Source: UBA2821 sp902763335
GTDB taxonomy: Bacteria > Bacillota > Clostridia > Lachnospirales > Lachnospiraceae
Length of the DNA: 64,000 bases
Assembly (NCBI GenBank): GCA_052066835.1
Contig: JBQHRJ010000001.1
Strand: one strand, 5' to 3'
Positions 53,454 through 62,313 of the stretch are shown piece after piece (the stretch's first letter is position 1; every line of letters starts with the position of its first letter). The notes below the pieces were generated by a model. It was not told where the DNA came from, searched no databases, and worked only from the letters and a program-made list of their open reading frames with translations. A program made the translations under genes and the position numbers.

Positions 53454-53540
53454 TTACTAGTCACTTCAAATGACAGAGTGACTAGTAGGTGGTCACTTTT
53501 ATAAAAAAATGACCACTAAGTGACCGGTAGGTGGTCACTT
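53454..53540. repeat. Tandem hairpin/repeat cluster after the AlbA_2 gene
   Basis: Three consecutive hairpins occupy this stretch: 53455-53465 with 53477-53487 (CTAGTCACT/AGTGACTAG); 53489-53495 with 53510-53516 (GTGGTCA/TGACCAC); and 53518-53525 with 53533-53540 (AAGTGACC/GGTCACTT). A 21-base direct repeat (53478-53498 and 53520-53540) is identical at 19 positions. It could end transcription of the upstream gene or serve as an operator array for the next one. The rest of the 194-base gap holds nothing clear. Confidence 0.65.
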
Positions 53541-53646
53541 GTGTTCGTCAAGTAATTACTATTAAAAATTGATCTTTGGGCAAAAATATAAAGTGAAAGG
53601 AAATTATTTGATTTTGCATACAGAAAAAAGGAAAGGAATGTAGAGG

Positions 53647-55599
53647 ATGATTAACAGTTGGATTTTTCCAAGTAATAATTATGGCATAGTTACAGGTATT
53701 GGTGAAGCAAGTATAGAAACATTCAAGGGTTCACCATATCGGTCGTTGTCAAGAGAAATATGCCAAAATTCTATGGATGCACGTTTTGATAAAAATAAGC
53801 CAGTTGTTATAGAATTTTCTTGTTTTTCAATCGAAAACAGGGAAATACCAGATTATAGTACTCTGAATAATTCTATTAATTCATGTTTGGAATTTTGGAC
53901 AGAACAGAAGAATAAAAAAACAATAGACTTTTTTAAAAAAGCAAAGAAAGTAATTGAAAGTAAATCTGTAAATGTTTTGAGAATAAGTGACTATAATACA
54001 ACAGGATTGCTTGGGTCAGATAAAGAATACAATACACCATGGCAAAATCTTGTGAAAGCGGCAGGAGTATCTGATAAAGAGGGAACTTCGGGTGGAAGTT
54101 TTGGAATAGGAAAGGCAGCTCCTTTCGCATGTTCTGATATAAGGACTTTGTTCTATGCTACAAAAGACATTAACGGACTTTCTGCATTTCAGGGAATAGC
54201 CAAATTGGTATCATTTAGGGAAAAGGCATTGTTTAAGGACGAGGATAGTATTACTTCGGGGACAGGATATTATAGTGCAGACAGAAAAAATAATCCATTG
54301 AGAGAGTGTCGTTCTATTGATCCCAATTATACAAGAGAGGATTATGGAACGGATATATTTGTTCTTGGCTTTCGTAAAAATGAAGACTGGAAATCTGAAA
54401 TAATAAATTCGTTACTGGAAGATTTCCTCATTGCTATATTTAATAATGAACTGGTTGTAGTAATAGATGGAATGGAGATAAGTGCAAAGAATTTAAGTGG
54501 AATTATCGAAAATTTCAAAGATATGGCACCTATTGCGTATAATTATTATCAGGTGCTTACAGATGAAAGAACAGTAAAAATTGAGCATGAATTTACCGGA
54601 TTGGGAACTATTGAATTACATATTCTCGTGAATCAAGGGCTTCATCGGAAAGTAATGATGTGCCGGAAAAATGGCATGAAAATATTTGATAAAGCTAATA
54701 TTTCGGGAACAATTCAATTTGCAGGAATATGTGTGCTGAAAGATGAAAAGATAAACGAATACTTTAGAGATATGGAAAATCCACAGCATAATGCATGGGA
54801 GCCAGAAAGACATAGTACAGACTCTAAGTCAAAAGCAAAAAGTAATATATCAATGCTGTATAGATTTGTGAAGGAGTCTGTGATTGATGTGGGAAAGAAA
54901 ACGACTGTAGATGAAATTGATGCAGAGGGTATGGGGGAATACTTTGCTGATTTTGAACTAATGTCTACAGATAATACGGGAAAAGAAGAGGCTGTAAGTA
55001 TCAACACGAGCAATATTGATATTAATATCTTGAAGACAGACAAAGAACAAATGGGGTATGAGGCAATTTTGGATGGAAGTGCAGAATATCCTGAAGAAGT
55101 AGACAGAGAAGAGCTTTTAAAAGATTATGGAGATACGGGATCAAAAGATAATCATGATGATGAAAAAAATTTATCTCATACAGGAACTGGTTATGGAAAA
55201 GGAGACGGCGATGCTTCGGGAACGAATGGGGTTGGAACTAATGCGTTTTCAGCAAATTATGGAAATTTTTCCGATGAAACCAGAGTGATAAATATTGGCA
55301 CCATGTCAGTTAGACTGTTTATTTCAGATTCTATAAAGAGTGAGTATACTTTAATATTTGAACCACGAAAAACTGCTGGAAATGGATATCTGCAAATAAA
55401 CCTTTCAGGCGAACAAAAAAACGTAAAAGTTTCTATTAACAACGCAACAGACATTTTGAATAATAAAGTATTGCAGTGCAGGGAAAATAAAATTTTTATT
55501 GAGGATATTGAGCGAAATAAAAAGAATAAAATAATGTTTGAAATTGAATATGCGGAAGAATGTTCTCTGGAGGTGAACTTGTATGGATATCAAGCATAG
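53647..55599 (+). CDS. GHKL (Hsp90/MutL-like) ATPase of an unrecognised three-gene module
   Basis: The 650-residue protein has a complete GHKL nucleotide site: N-box REICQNSMDAR (E37, N41), the DxxxG motif in ISDYNTTG (D115, G120) and the glycine-rich lid GGSFGIGKAAP (149-159). Further domains follow, including a Gly/Asp-rich linker (TGTGYGKGDGDASGTNG) and a C-terminal beta-sandwich-like region. GHKL ATPases act as ATP-driven clamps or chaperones. The 3' end overlaps the next gene by 17 bases. The gene lies inside a BREX locus and next to Septu, so a defence role is likely but unproven. Confidence 0.75.
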   Translation: MINSWIFPSNNYGIVTGIGEASIETFKGSPYRSLSREICQNSMDARFDKNKPVVIEFSCFSIENREIPDYSTLNNSINSCLEFWTEQKNKKTIDFFKKAKKVIESKSVNVLRISDYNTTGLLGSDKEYNTPWQNLVKAAGVSDKEGTSGGSFGIGKAAPFACSDIRTLFYATKDINGLSAFQGIAKLVSFREKALFKDEDSITSGTGYYSADRKNNPLRECRSIDPNYTREDYGTDIFVLGFRKNEDWKSEIINSLLEDFLIAIFNNELVVVIDGMEISAKNLSGIIENFKDMAPIAYNYYQVLTDERTVKIEHEFTGLGTIELHILVNQGLHRKVMMCRKNGMKIFDKANISGTIQFAGICVLKDEKINEYFRDMENPQHNAWEPERHSTDSKSKAKSNISMLYRFVKESVIDVGKKTTVDEIDAEGMGEYFADFELMSTDNTGKEEAVSINTSNIDINILKTDKEQMGYEAILDGSAEYPEEVDREELLKDYGDTGSKDNHDDEKNLSHTGTGYGKGDGDASGTNGVGTNAFSANYGNFSDETRVINIGTMSVRLFISDSIKSEYTLIFEPRKTAGNGYLQINLSGEQKNVKVSINNATDILNNKVLQCRENKIFIEDIERNKKNKIMFEIEYAEECSLEVNLYGYQA

Positions 55600-56449
55600 A
55601 CTATATCCATATCCGGTGCTTTCGGATATGACGAATGATTATGTAAATAGTAGTTTCAGTATGCAATTGGAAGTTTCTCAAGGAATGAAAGAAATTTGTC
55701 TTTTAATCTCATTACAATTAGAAAATAAAGAAATCGAACAGCTTATTGCTGATGGTGAAGCAGAATATGTCGTACATATTGAATGTCCGTATACTTCATA
55801 TCGAACAGTTATTAAAACGGATGAAAACGAAATACAAAAAAGAATACCGGAACATAAATTGAATGGAAAGGTTGCTATATGTACTTTTATTGTGGCGAAA
55901 AAAGAGATACCGCAATATTATAATAGCTCATTTAATGAAGATTATGGTGGTATGCATTTTTCTCTTAACAGGGGAAATATTATAGGCATTGGTGGACAGA
56001 TAAATATTGAAGTTACAAAAGAAGTTGAAGAACTTTCTAAAATTCCTTCAATTTTCACAATTTGCAGATGTGCAGCTGATATTGATGAAAGTATGAAATT
56101 TGATATTACAGGAGAAAAGATAGCCATTACTTTATGTAACAGAAGTTTTGAGAACTACAAATTGCTCTCAGGAGTTCCCGCTATGCTTCCGGTTTTACAT
56201 TCCATGCTCATTGTTCCTGCACTTATATATACATTTGAAATGCTTAGAAAAGAAGGAATCGGTGAATTTGAGGATTTGCGATGGTTTAAATCAATCAAAA
56301 GAACGTTGAATAAAAATAATATGGCATTGAATGAGGCGGTTTTGGATAATATACCATCTTTTGAATTGGCACAGAAATCTTTGGACTTACCAGTAAATCG
56401 TGCATTCGATGCATTAGTTTCTATAGATACAACAGATGAGGAGGAGTGA
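55583..56449 (+). CDS. Second protein of the GHKL module, unrecognised
   Basis: The 288-residue protein has a beta-rich first half (repeated strands such as KVAICTFIVAKKEIP and NIIGIGGQINIEVTKEVEE) and a helical C-terminal half (MLPVLHSMLIVPALIYTFEMLRKEG has its hydrophobic core between about residues 204 and 222). No catalytic motif was found. It overlaps the GHKL gene by 17 bases and precedes the third gene by three, which indicates translational coupling and a joint complex. Family unknown to me. Confidence 0.6.
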   Translation: MDIKHRLYPYPVLSDMTNDYVNSSFSMQLEVSQGMKEICLLISLQLENKEIEQLIADGEAEYVVHIECPYTSYRTVIKTDENEIQKRIPEHKLNGKVAICTFIVAKKEIPQYYNSSFNEDYGGMHFSLNRGNIIGIGGQINIEVTKEVEELSKIPSIFTICRCAADIDESMKFDITGEKIAITLCNRSFENYKLLSGVPAMLPVLHSMLIVPALIYTFEMLRKEGIGEFEDLRWFKSIKRTLNKNNMALNEAVLDNIPSFELAQKSLDLPVNRAFDALVSIDTTDEEE

Positions 56450-56452
56450 GAT

Positions 56453-57223
56453 ATGAAAGTACACTTTCTGACCGAAAATGCGTTAGAGGCATTGCGAGTG
56501 AATCTTAATGGAAACATTAAACACTATGCAGACAAAAGTAATGACTGGATATATAACTATTTTGGCGAAGAGTCGCCTTTCGTTGAATATAAACAAGAGT
56601 TTCCAGAATTTAAATTATCTTTTAATACAGAAGATGATGTGGGTAAGAATGATGTGAATAATACGATGGTATTATATTCGGCAATGAAAAGCCTTACTGA
56701 TACACAGGCAACAGATGAAAGATTATGGAGTGGAATGTGCCATTGTGATTACTGGGATTTTCTACAGACGAGATGGCAGGTAAAAGATTATCATGATTTA
56801 TCTGATACAAAAGTAAAAACGCGATTTTTCTTTGGTCAAAATAAAAAAAGATCTTTGATAACAAACAGTTTGTCGAAACTATGGTGGTGTGGCAGGCTTA
56901 CATATGATGAACAAAGGAAAGATCCGTTTGAATTGACTAAATATCTCATTGATGATTATGCTACTAAAATGTTGATCATATTTTCCAATAATTACATAAG
57001 TAATCATGATATTACTGTAGGACTGTTTTCTGCGTTGAAATATCTTGAAGACATTGGATATAAAATAAAAGGAAAAAACCATAGAGATGTATATTATGAA
57101 GCAACTAAGTATCTAAATGTTTTGGGTGGAACATACATATTAGATTATTTTACATCAGAAGAATTAGAACAAAAAATTGTAAAATATATGATGTCAATTA
57201 AAGGGGCAAGTAGTGCAGAATAG
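56453..57223 (+). CDS. Third protein of the GHKL module (DUF6339-like)
   Basis: The 256-residue protein shows NALEALRVNLNGNIKHY, DERLWSGMCHCDYWDFLQTRW, and KRSLITNSLSKLWWCGRLTYD, which match my memory of DUF6339 proteins of unknown function. Aromatic and charged residues are clustered (HCDYWDF, LWWCGRLTYDE), as at an interface or active site, but no known nuclease signature is present. It starts three bases after the preceding gene, behind GAGGAG. Confidence 0.6.
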   Translation: MKVHFLTENALEALRVNLNGNIKHYADKSNDWIYNYFGEESPFVEYKQEFPEFKLSFNTEDDVGKNDVNNTMVLYSAMKSLTDTQATDERLWSGMCHCDYWDFLQTRWQVKDYHDLSDTKVKTRFFFGQNKKRSLITNSLSKLWWCGRLTYDEQRKDPFELTKYLIDDYATKMLIIFSNNYISNHDITVGLFSALKYLEDIGYKIKGKNHRDVYYEATKYLNVLGGTYILDYFTSEELEQKIVKYMMSIKGASSAE

Positions 57224-57267
57224 AAATATAATCGAAAATATTATAGGTTACGTAGATGGCTTGCACT

Positions 57268-57308
57268 GATTAGAGGTGCAGTAAATAAATGAATTTACAA
57301 AACATACA
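57268..57308 (+). pseudogene. Degenerate copy of the pglZ start region
   Basis: GATTAGAGGTG...ATGAATTTACAAAACATACA (ATG at 57289) matches the pglZ start region at 59659-59694 (GATTAGAAGGTG...ATGGATTTACAGAACATACA): the 20 bases from each ATG agree at 18 positions, and the ribosome-binding regions also agree. The frame stops after 10 codons. It marks where pglZ probably began before the Septu genes arrived. The rest of the 218-base gap holds only the promoter listed next. Confidence 0.6.
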
Positions 57309-57325
57309 ATTTAGATTGACTTGCA

Positions 57326-57334
57326 TGATATAAT
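57326..57334 (+). promoter_or_regulatory. Extended -10 promoter before the Septu pair
   Basis: TGATATAAT is an extended -10 element. No good -35 box lies at 17 bases. It is about 110 bases upstream of ptuA. Confidence 0.4.
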
Positions 57335-57441
57335 AAAGGTAAAATATGCGAAATTTGAAGGTATGGAAGTAACATAGGGAGGGAAGAAAGCATTGAAAGG
57401 TGATTTGATGGCAAAGATATAGATAAAGGATGGTGAGATAG

Positions 57442-58713
57442 ATGTATTTAGAAAAGATTCATATAGAGAATTATAAAGCAATTGGGAAATTGGACATTGA
57501 TTTAAAGCCAGGAGTGAATTTGCTCATTGGTGATAATGGAGCAGGAAAAACTTCTGTCCTTGATGGAATTGCTGTAGCTCTTGGAGGTTTGTTTGTCAAT
57601 GTTGCAGGTGTTAGTACTAAGAATATTGTAAAAGATGATGTTCGTATGAAGATAAAGCCGATGGGTGATTCTTCAACAACGATTGAATACTGCGAACCTG
57701 TATTAGCTGGCTGTACACTTCACGTAACGGAAGAACAGGATTTTACATGGAATAGAATCAAAGAAGAAGTATCTGCTACGCATACCAAGATTGATGATAA
57801 GAATGTGTGTGTATGGATGAAGAAACTTACTAATAATTCAGATACAACATTGCCATTGATTAGTTTTCAAAGTGCTGCCAGGGCATGGAGAGTAAGAAGA
57901 GGAGATTTTGGAACGGAACTAAAGAAGAAATTGGATGATAGACGATGTGGGTACATTGGATGTTTGGATTCTTCAATGGATGTAAAATCTATTCAGCAGT
58001 GGTGTCTAAAACAGGAAGTAGTGCGTTCAAATAAAGGAACAGTGCGCGAATATGAAATTTTTAAGAATATTGTGGCTTTGTTTATGAAGGAAATTAATGA
58101 ACTGACTGAGGTTCCTTCAATTTACTACTCTCCGCAGTTTACGGAGTTGGTTTACAAGGACGATAAGTCAGAGATGCCAATTTCAAAGTTGAGCGCCGGT
58201 TACCAGTCTCTGTTGTGGATGGTTATGGACCTGGCATATCGTGTATGTATGCTTAATCCAGAATTAGAAAGCAGAGAACAGATTACGGGTATTGTGCTCA
58301 TAGATGAAATTGATTTACACCTTCATCCAAAGTGGCAGTGGAATGTAATTGATGCATTGCAAAAAACATTTGCAGGTGTTCAGTTTATCATTGCAACCCA
58401 TTCTCCAATTGTTATATCTGCATCAAAAGAAGCAAATCTGATTCTGTTGGATGATGCACAAGATATAAGCTATCTACCAGATTGTTATGGATATGAAGTA
58501 GAGGATGTACTGCGTTATCGTCAGGAGAGTGTATCAAGACCAAAGAAGGTGAAGTTGCTGGTAGATGAGATAGAGAATGCGATTGATGATATTGACTTTG
58601 ATAAGGCTGATGCTGCATTGGAAAGATTAAAGGATGTGCTGGGCGAAGATAATTCAGAGTACAAGAAAATGGCAGGAATGATTTCGGATGCGAAGTTGAT
58701 AGAGGAGTGCTGA
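57442..58713 (+). CDS. ptuA: Septu defence ATPase PtuA
   Basis: The 423-residue protein is an SMC/RecF-like AAA ATPase: Walker A GDNGAGKT (30-37), signature LSAGYQSLL (from residue 250), Walker B GIVLIDEIDLHLHPKWQ (D288, E289) and the ATHSPIV H-loop. The signature and HLHPKWQ match PtuA of Septu and the ATPase of some retrons. The ATPase is thought to sense phage and to activate the HNH partner. Only one base separates it from ptuB. No reverse transcriptase is nearby, so this is Septu rather than a retron. Confidence 0.88.
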   Translation: MYLEKIHIENYKAIGKLDIDLKPGVNLLIGDNGAGKTSVLDGIAVALGGLFVNVAGVSTKNIVKDDVRMKIKPMGDSSTTIEYCEPVLAGCTLHVTEEQDFTWNRIKEEVSATHTKIDDKNVCVWMKKLTNNSDTTLPLISFQSAARAWRVRRGDFGTELKKKLDDRRCGYIGCLDSSMDVKSIQQWCLKQEVVRSNKGTVREYEIFKNIVALFMKEINELTEVPSIYYSPQFTELVYKDDKSEMPISKLSAGYQSLLWMVMDLAYRVCMLNPELESREQITGIVLIDEIDLHLHPKWQWNVIDALQKTFAGVQFIIATHSPIVISASKEANLILLDDAQDISYLPDCYGYEVEDVLRYRQESVSRPKKVKLLVDEIENAIDDIDFDKADAALERLKDVLGEDNSEYKKMAGMISDAKLIEEC

Positions 58714-58714
58714 T

Positions 58715-59458
58715 ATGCTGTATATAGAAAAAGAAGGTTTGCCGAATGATATAAACAGAAAAATCATAAAGTTGAGCAAAAGCGAGGAATGGAAAAGCAT
58801 CAGCGAAGACGACACAATAGCAATCCGTAATGCCTTTGATAATGATTTTCCAAAGAATGAGGTGAAAGAGATTTTGCTTCATGAACAACATGGAATCTGT
58901 GCCTATTGTATGAGACGAATTCGTATGGACAATCATTCCAGAGTGGAGCATCTTGTACCATTGAGCAGGAACAAGGACAAGGCAATTGATTATAACAATA
59001 TGCTTGGAGTATGCGATGGTGGTGAGAAAGTAGCTGGGGATCAGGGACATATTCTTTGCTGTGATGCACATAAAAAAGAAAAAGAAATCACGACTAGTCC
59101 GCTCAATAAGGTACAGATGGATAAGATTGCATACAATTCAGAAGGTAAAATCTATACGAAACCGAAAGATGAAGATATGGAAAGAGATATAAATGAAGTT
59201 CTCTTGTTGAACGGGATTCAGAAAAAGGACGGGACAGTAAGAGATACTTCTACGGAGCTGTTAAAGGGAAGAAAAGATGCCTATGACAGGGCAAGGAAGA
59301 TGATGGTTGCCTTGAATAAAGATGGAAAATGTACATCAGCAACGCTTAAAAAGATAATGGATGAACTATACAACAGAGAAGAAAGAGACGAGTTTGTCGG
59401 TGTTCAACTCTATTATTTCAGAAAACATTACAATTCGCTGATTCGCAGAGGAATGTAA
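58715..59458 (+). CDS. ptuB: Septu HNH nuclease PtuB
   Basis: The 247-residue protein is an HNH endonuclease of the TIGR02646 type: zinc pair C62-x2-C65 (CAYCMRRI), catalytic E78-H79 in VEHLVPLS, the Asn in DYNNMLGVCDGG, and a second metal set CCDAHK (C115, C116, H119). In Septu it cuts nucleic acid when released by PtuA. Its close coupling to ptuA (one base) fits the usual two-gene system. The C-terminal helical part (KDAYDRARKMM) also fits the family. Confidence 0.88.
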   Translation: MLYIEKEGLPNDINRKIIKLSKSEEWKSISEDDTIAIRNAFDNDFPKNEVKEILLHEQHGICAYCMRRIRMDNHSRVEHLVPLSRNKDKAIDYNNMLGVCDGGEKVAGDQGHILCCDAHKKEKEITTSPLNKVQMDKIAYNSEGKIYTKPKDEDMERDINEVLLLNGIQKKDGTVRDTSTELLKGRKDAYDRARKMMVALNKDGKCTSATLKKIMDELYNREERDEFVGVQLYYFRKHYNSLIRRGM

Positions 59459-59490
59459 TATATGATTTAGAGATAACATTATTGATTATC

Positions 59491-59604
59491 GAACACTTTA
59501 TTGAACACTATCGGACACTTTTTTACTTATTAGTGGATACAGAGTGTTCAATAAGTATCTAGTAGTATCCGATAGGTATCCATTAGTGACCACTTACTGG
59601 ATAC
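59491..59604. repeat. Structured repeat region between ptuB and pglZ
   Basis: Three tandem GAACACT/GGACACT heptamers (59491, 59503, 59513) are followed by alternative inverted repeats: 59500-59508 with 59544-59552, 59524-59531 with 59550-59557, 59508-59518 with 59565-59575 (one mismatch), and 59576-59581 with 59599-59604. Several arms compete for the same bases. An AGTGACC lies at 59585. No coding frame fits the 216-base gap. Confidence 0.6.
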
Positions 59605-59674
59605 TATTTCTCACACTGATTGAATAAAATTAATTTGTGCAGATCATCTGAACAAATAGATTAGAAGGTGAAAT

Positions 59675-62221
59675 ATGGATTTACAGAACATACAGGAGCA
59701 ATTAAATACAGAATTCGCCAAGTCAGAGACAAGAATCATATTCTGGTTTGATGATAAAGGTGAATACGAGGATGAGGTATCGGAACTGCAGCTTGGTGAT
59801 GTAAAGCTGCACATTCTTGATGGTACAAACTGGCTTTATTCAAAATATTTATTAAACGAACAAGATAAAGAGAGTAAATATCTTGTCTATGCAGCCTTTG
59901 CAAAGCCAAGTGATGCAGAGAATCCTCTTGCAGATATGTATTATTACTCAACACCTTATTATACTGACAGAGTATCGCAGATGTCACAGGAGATTGGCAT
60001 TGATAATCGTTTTAAGGAGCATTTATCACAGTATGCTAATTTCTGGAAAAATAAACATCGTATTGAGAAGTTCAAGGAACTTGGAATTGACCACTACAAT
60101 GCTCAGACAATTGATATTGGTTTGATTGCTGTACTCACGGATGTAAAGACTCCAAATTTTGAGGAAGTAGTTAAGCAGATGATGCTCGGTGACAATGAGA
60201 AGTATTTTAAGGCATTGGATGATAATGGATTGACCGACAAGTTCTGGGAACTTTGCGAAAAATTCTTTGGATATAAGTCAGACAAGCCAAACATAGATGA
60301 TTTGTCTGCTTGTATGATATTAACTTATGCATCATCTACATTAAAAGCTACTGTACCGGAAGCAATGAGGTCCTATATTCTTAAGAAGCGTAATGATGTT
60401 GTGGTTTTTATCCGTAATATCATGGACAATGTAAATTATCAGGATGCCTATGACAAGCTGGTAGAAAGAATAGATAAGTCCCTGCGTTTTGTGACAAGAA
60501 TACAGGATGGATTAAAGAAAGACGTGGAGAAGAAAAAAGACAGTTCTCTCCAGATGTCTGACATTTTTGCATGTGATGCTTTTGCCGGGTTAGATGATAT
60601 TATTATTGATTGGGCATTGGAGCAGTTAAATGATGAGATTTTAGATGCACAGATTGATGGACTTAATATTGCTCAGATAGCTGACCAGAGAATGTCTAAG
60701 GCATATCATTATAGCGAAAGATACAAGAATGAATATACGACTATCAAGTATGCGTATTTGATGATGAAGTCTGTATCACTTATGGAATTTTCAAGTGATA
60801 TTAAAACATTGGTTGCAAATTATCAGAAAGAGTCATACCTGATAGATTCATATTATAGATGGTTTTATTATGCATATGACCAGATTGAGGATAACAGTAA
60901 ATTCTCTGATGTAAGACAGAGAGTAGAGAATATTTATGCGAATACATATTTGCAGAAGATAACACCGAAATGGAATGAGAATTTCACAAATGAGGTAATG
61001 AATGCTACAGATCTGCCTAAGCAGGAAGATTTCTATAAGCATTATCTTAGAGGCTACGATGGAAAGCAGAGGGTTATTGTGATTATTTCCGATGCTTTCC
61101 GGTATGAGTGTGCAAGGGAACTTTTTGGCAGATTGGAATTGGACGAGAAGTGTACACCGAAGATGGAGTGTATACTTAGTTGCCTGCCTTCTGTTACATC
61201 TGTTGGAATGGCGAGTCTGCTTCCACATAAAGAGATGCAGGTGGATGGCAGCTTGAATGTGACTGTCGATGGACAGGCATGTGCAAGTATGGAGCAGAGA
61301 GATAAGATTCTGAAATCTTATAATGAAAATAATGTGGCATTGTCATTTGATGAAGTGGCAAATGCAAATCAGACTCGAATCAGGGAATTGATTCAGGGCA
61401 AGAATATCGTGTACATCTATCACAATCAGGTGGATGCAAGAGGAGACAAGCCTGCAAGTGAGAATGAGGTATTCAATGCTTGTGCAGAGACGATAGAAGA
61501 GATACATAAGTTGGTTAAGAAACTGACTGGTTATGTATCGGCACCAAAGTTTTTCATAACTGCAGATCATGGCTTCTTATATAAGAGAGACAGATTACAG
61601 GAGTTTGACAAGGTATCATATCCAAAGGATAAATGCCTTTATACAAACAAGAGATTCCTTATTACAGAAGATGCAGTAAATGAGCAGGGAATCATGGCAA
61701 GAACAATGGCATATCTCAATAAACTATATGTGGATACTCCGGTTGGAGCAGATATTTTCAAGGTTGCCGGAGGTGGACAGAATTATGTGCATGGTGGTAC
61801 GTCTTTGCAGGAGATGATAGTACCGGTCATTGAACTTACCACAAATACCAGAGGTGTGGCATACGATTATGTAGATGTTGTCCTTACATCTGTTACCCGT
61901 AAGGTGACAAACCTTATCACATACTTTGATTTTATTCAGACAGAGAAAGTCACAGACACCATGAAAGCAAGAAGTATCGTGGCTTACTTTACTACGGAAG
62001 ATGGCGAAAAAATCTCATTTGATGTGCCTATGATTGCCAATAGCAGGGAAGATGCGCCGGAGAAGAGAACATTCCATGAGAAGTTTACTTTGAAGTCAAG
62101 GGAATATAAGTATGGTGATAAGTATTATCTTGTATTGGCAGATGCTAATGATGAGAAGAATATCTTGCAGCAGTATGAGTTTATGATTGATATTGCGTTT
62201 GTTGATGATTTTGGATTTTAA
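59675..62221 (+). CDS. pglZ: BREX phosphatase-superfamily protein PglZ
   Basis: The 848-residue protein has the alkaline-phosphatase-superfamily PglZ domain: VIIISDAFRYECARELF (metal Asp at D473), the HNQVDARGDK segment, and ITADHGFLYKRDR (D631, H632). PglZ is essential for BREX defence and for methylation by PglX. AGAAGGTG precedes ATG 59675. The protein is full length. Its usual neighbour pglX is 9.3 kb upstream because of the inserted genes. Confidence 0.94.
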   Translation: MDLQNIQEQLNTEFAKSETRIIFWFDDKGEYEDEVSELQLGDVKLHILDGTNWLYSKYLLNEQDKESKYLVYAAFAKPSDAENPLADMYYYSTPYYTDRVSQMSQEIGIDNRFKEHLSQYANFWKNKHRIEKFKELGIDHYNAQTIDIGLIAVLTDVKTPNFEEVVKQMMLGDNEKYFKALDDNGLTDKFWELCEKFFGYKSDKPNIDDLSACMILTYASSTLKATVPEAMRSYILKKRNDVVVFIRNIMDNVNYQDAYDKLVERIDKSLRFVTRIQDGLKKDVEKKKDSSLQMSDIFACDAFAGLDDIIIDWALEQLNDEILDAQIDGLNIAQIADQRMSKAYHYSERYKNEYTTIKYAYLMMKSVSLMEFSSDIKTLVANYQKESYLIDSYYRWFYYAYDQIEDNSKFSDVRQRVENIYANTYLQKITPKWNENFTNEVMNATDLPKQEDFYKHYLRGYDGKQRVIVIISDAFRYECARELFGRLELDEKCTPKMECILSCLPSVTSVGMASLLPHKEMQVDGSLNVTVDGQACASMEQRDKILKSYNENNVALSFDEVANANQTRIRELIQGKNIVYIYHNQVDARGDKPASENEVFNACAETIEEIHKLVKKLTGYVSAPKFFITADHGFLYKRDRLQEFDKVSYPKDKCLYTNKRFLITEDAVNEQGIMARTMAYLNKLYVDTPVGADIFKVAGGGQNYVHGGTSLQEMIVPVIELTTNTRGVAYDYVDVVLTSVTRKVTNLITYFDFIQTEKVTDTMKARSIVAYFTTEDGEKISFDVPMIANSREDAPEKRTFHEKFTLKSREYKYGDKYYLVLADANDEKNILQQYEFMIDIAFVDDFGF

Positions 62222-62232
62222 GGAGAATCGTT

Positions 62233-62301
62233 ATGACAAATATTAGAAATACAGAATGGTTTTCAGAATATAGAAGTTGTATTGAGCAGGGAGATTTATA
62301 A
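62233..62301 (+). CDS. Possible 22-residue peptide
   Basis: ATG 62233 follows AAGGAG and encodes MTNIRNTEWFSEYRSCIEQG and two more residues before a stop. It resembles the start of a larger gene rather than a known peptide and may be the debris left by the DUF2971 gene insertion. Confidence 0.3.
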   Translation: MTNIRNTEWFSEYRSCIEQGDL

Positions 62302-62313
62302 AATGCAAAAAAA

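Noticed and set aside
53454..53540. CRISPR array
   Set aside because: There are only two 21-base repeats with an interval that itself folds into a hairpin, and no cas gene is in the window.
58412..59071. 219-codon minus-strand open frame across ptuA and ptuB
   Set aside because: It crosses two well-supported genes on the other strand, and its translation (Ser/His/Pro-rich) shows no domain.
57442..59458. Retron instead of Septu
   Set aside because: The ATPase/HNH pair also occurs with retrons, but no reverse transcriptase frame and no msr-msd-like region adjoins the pair.
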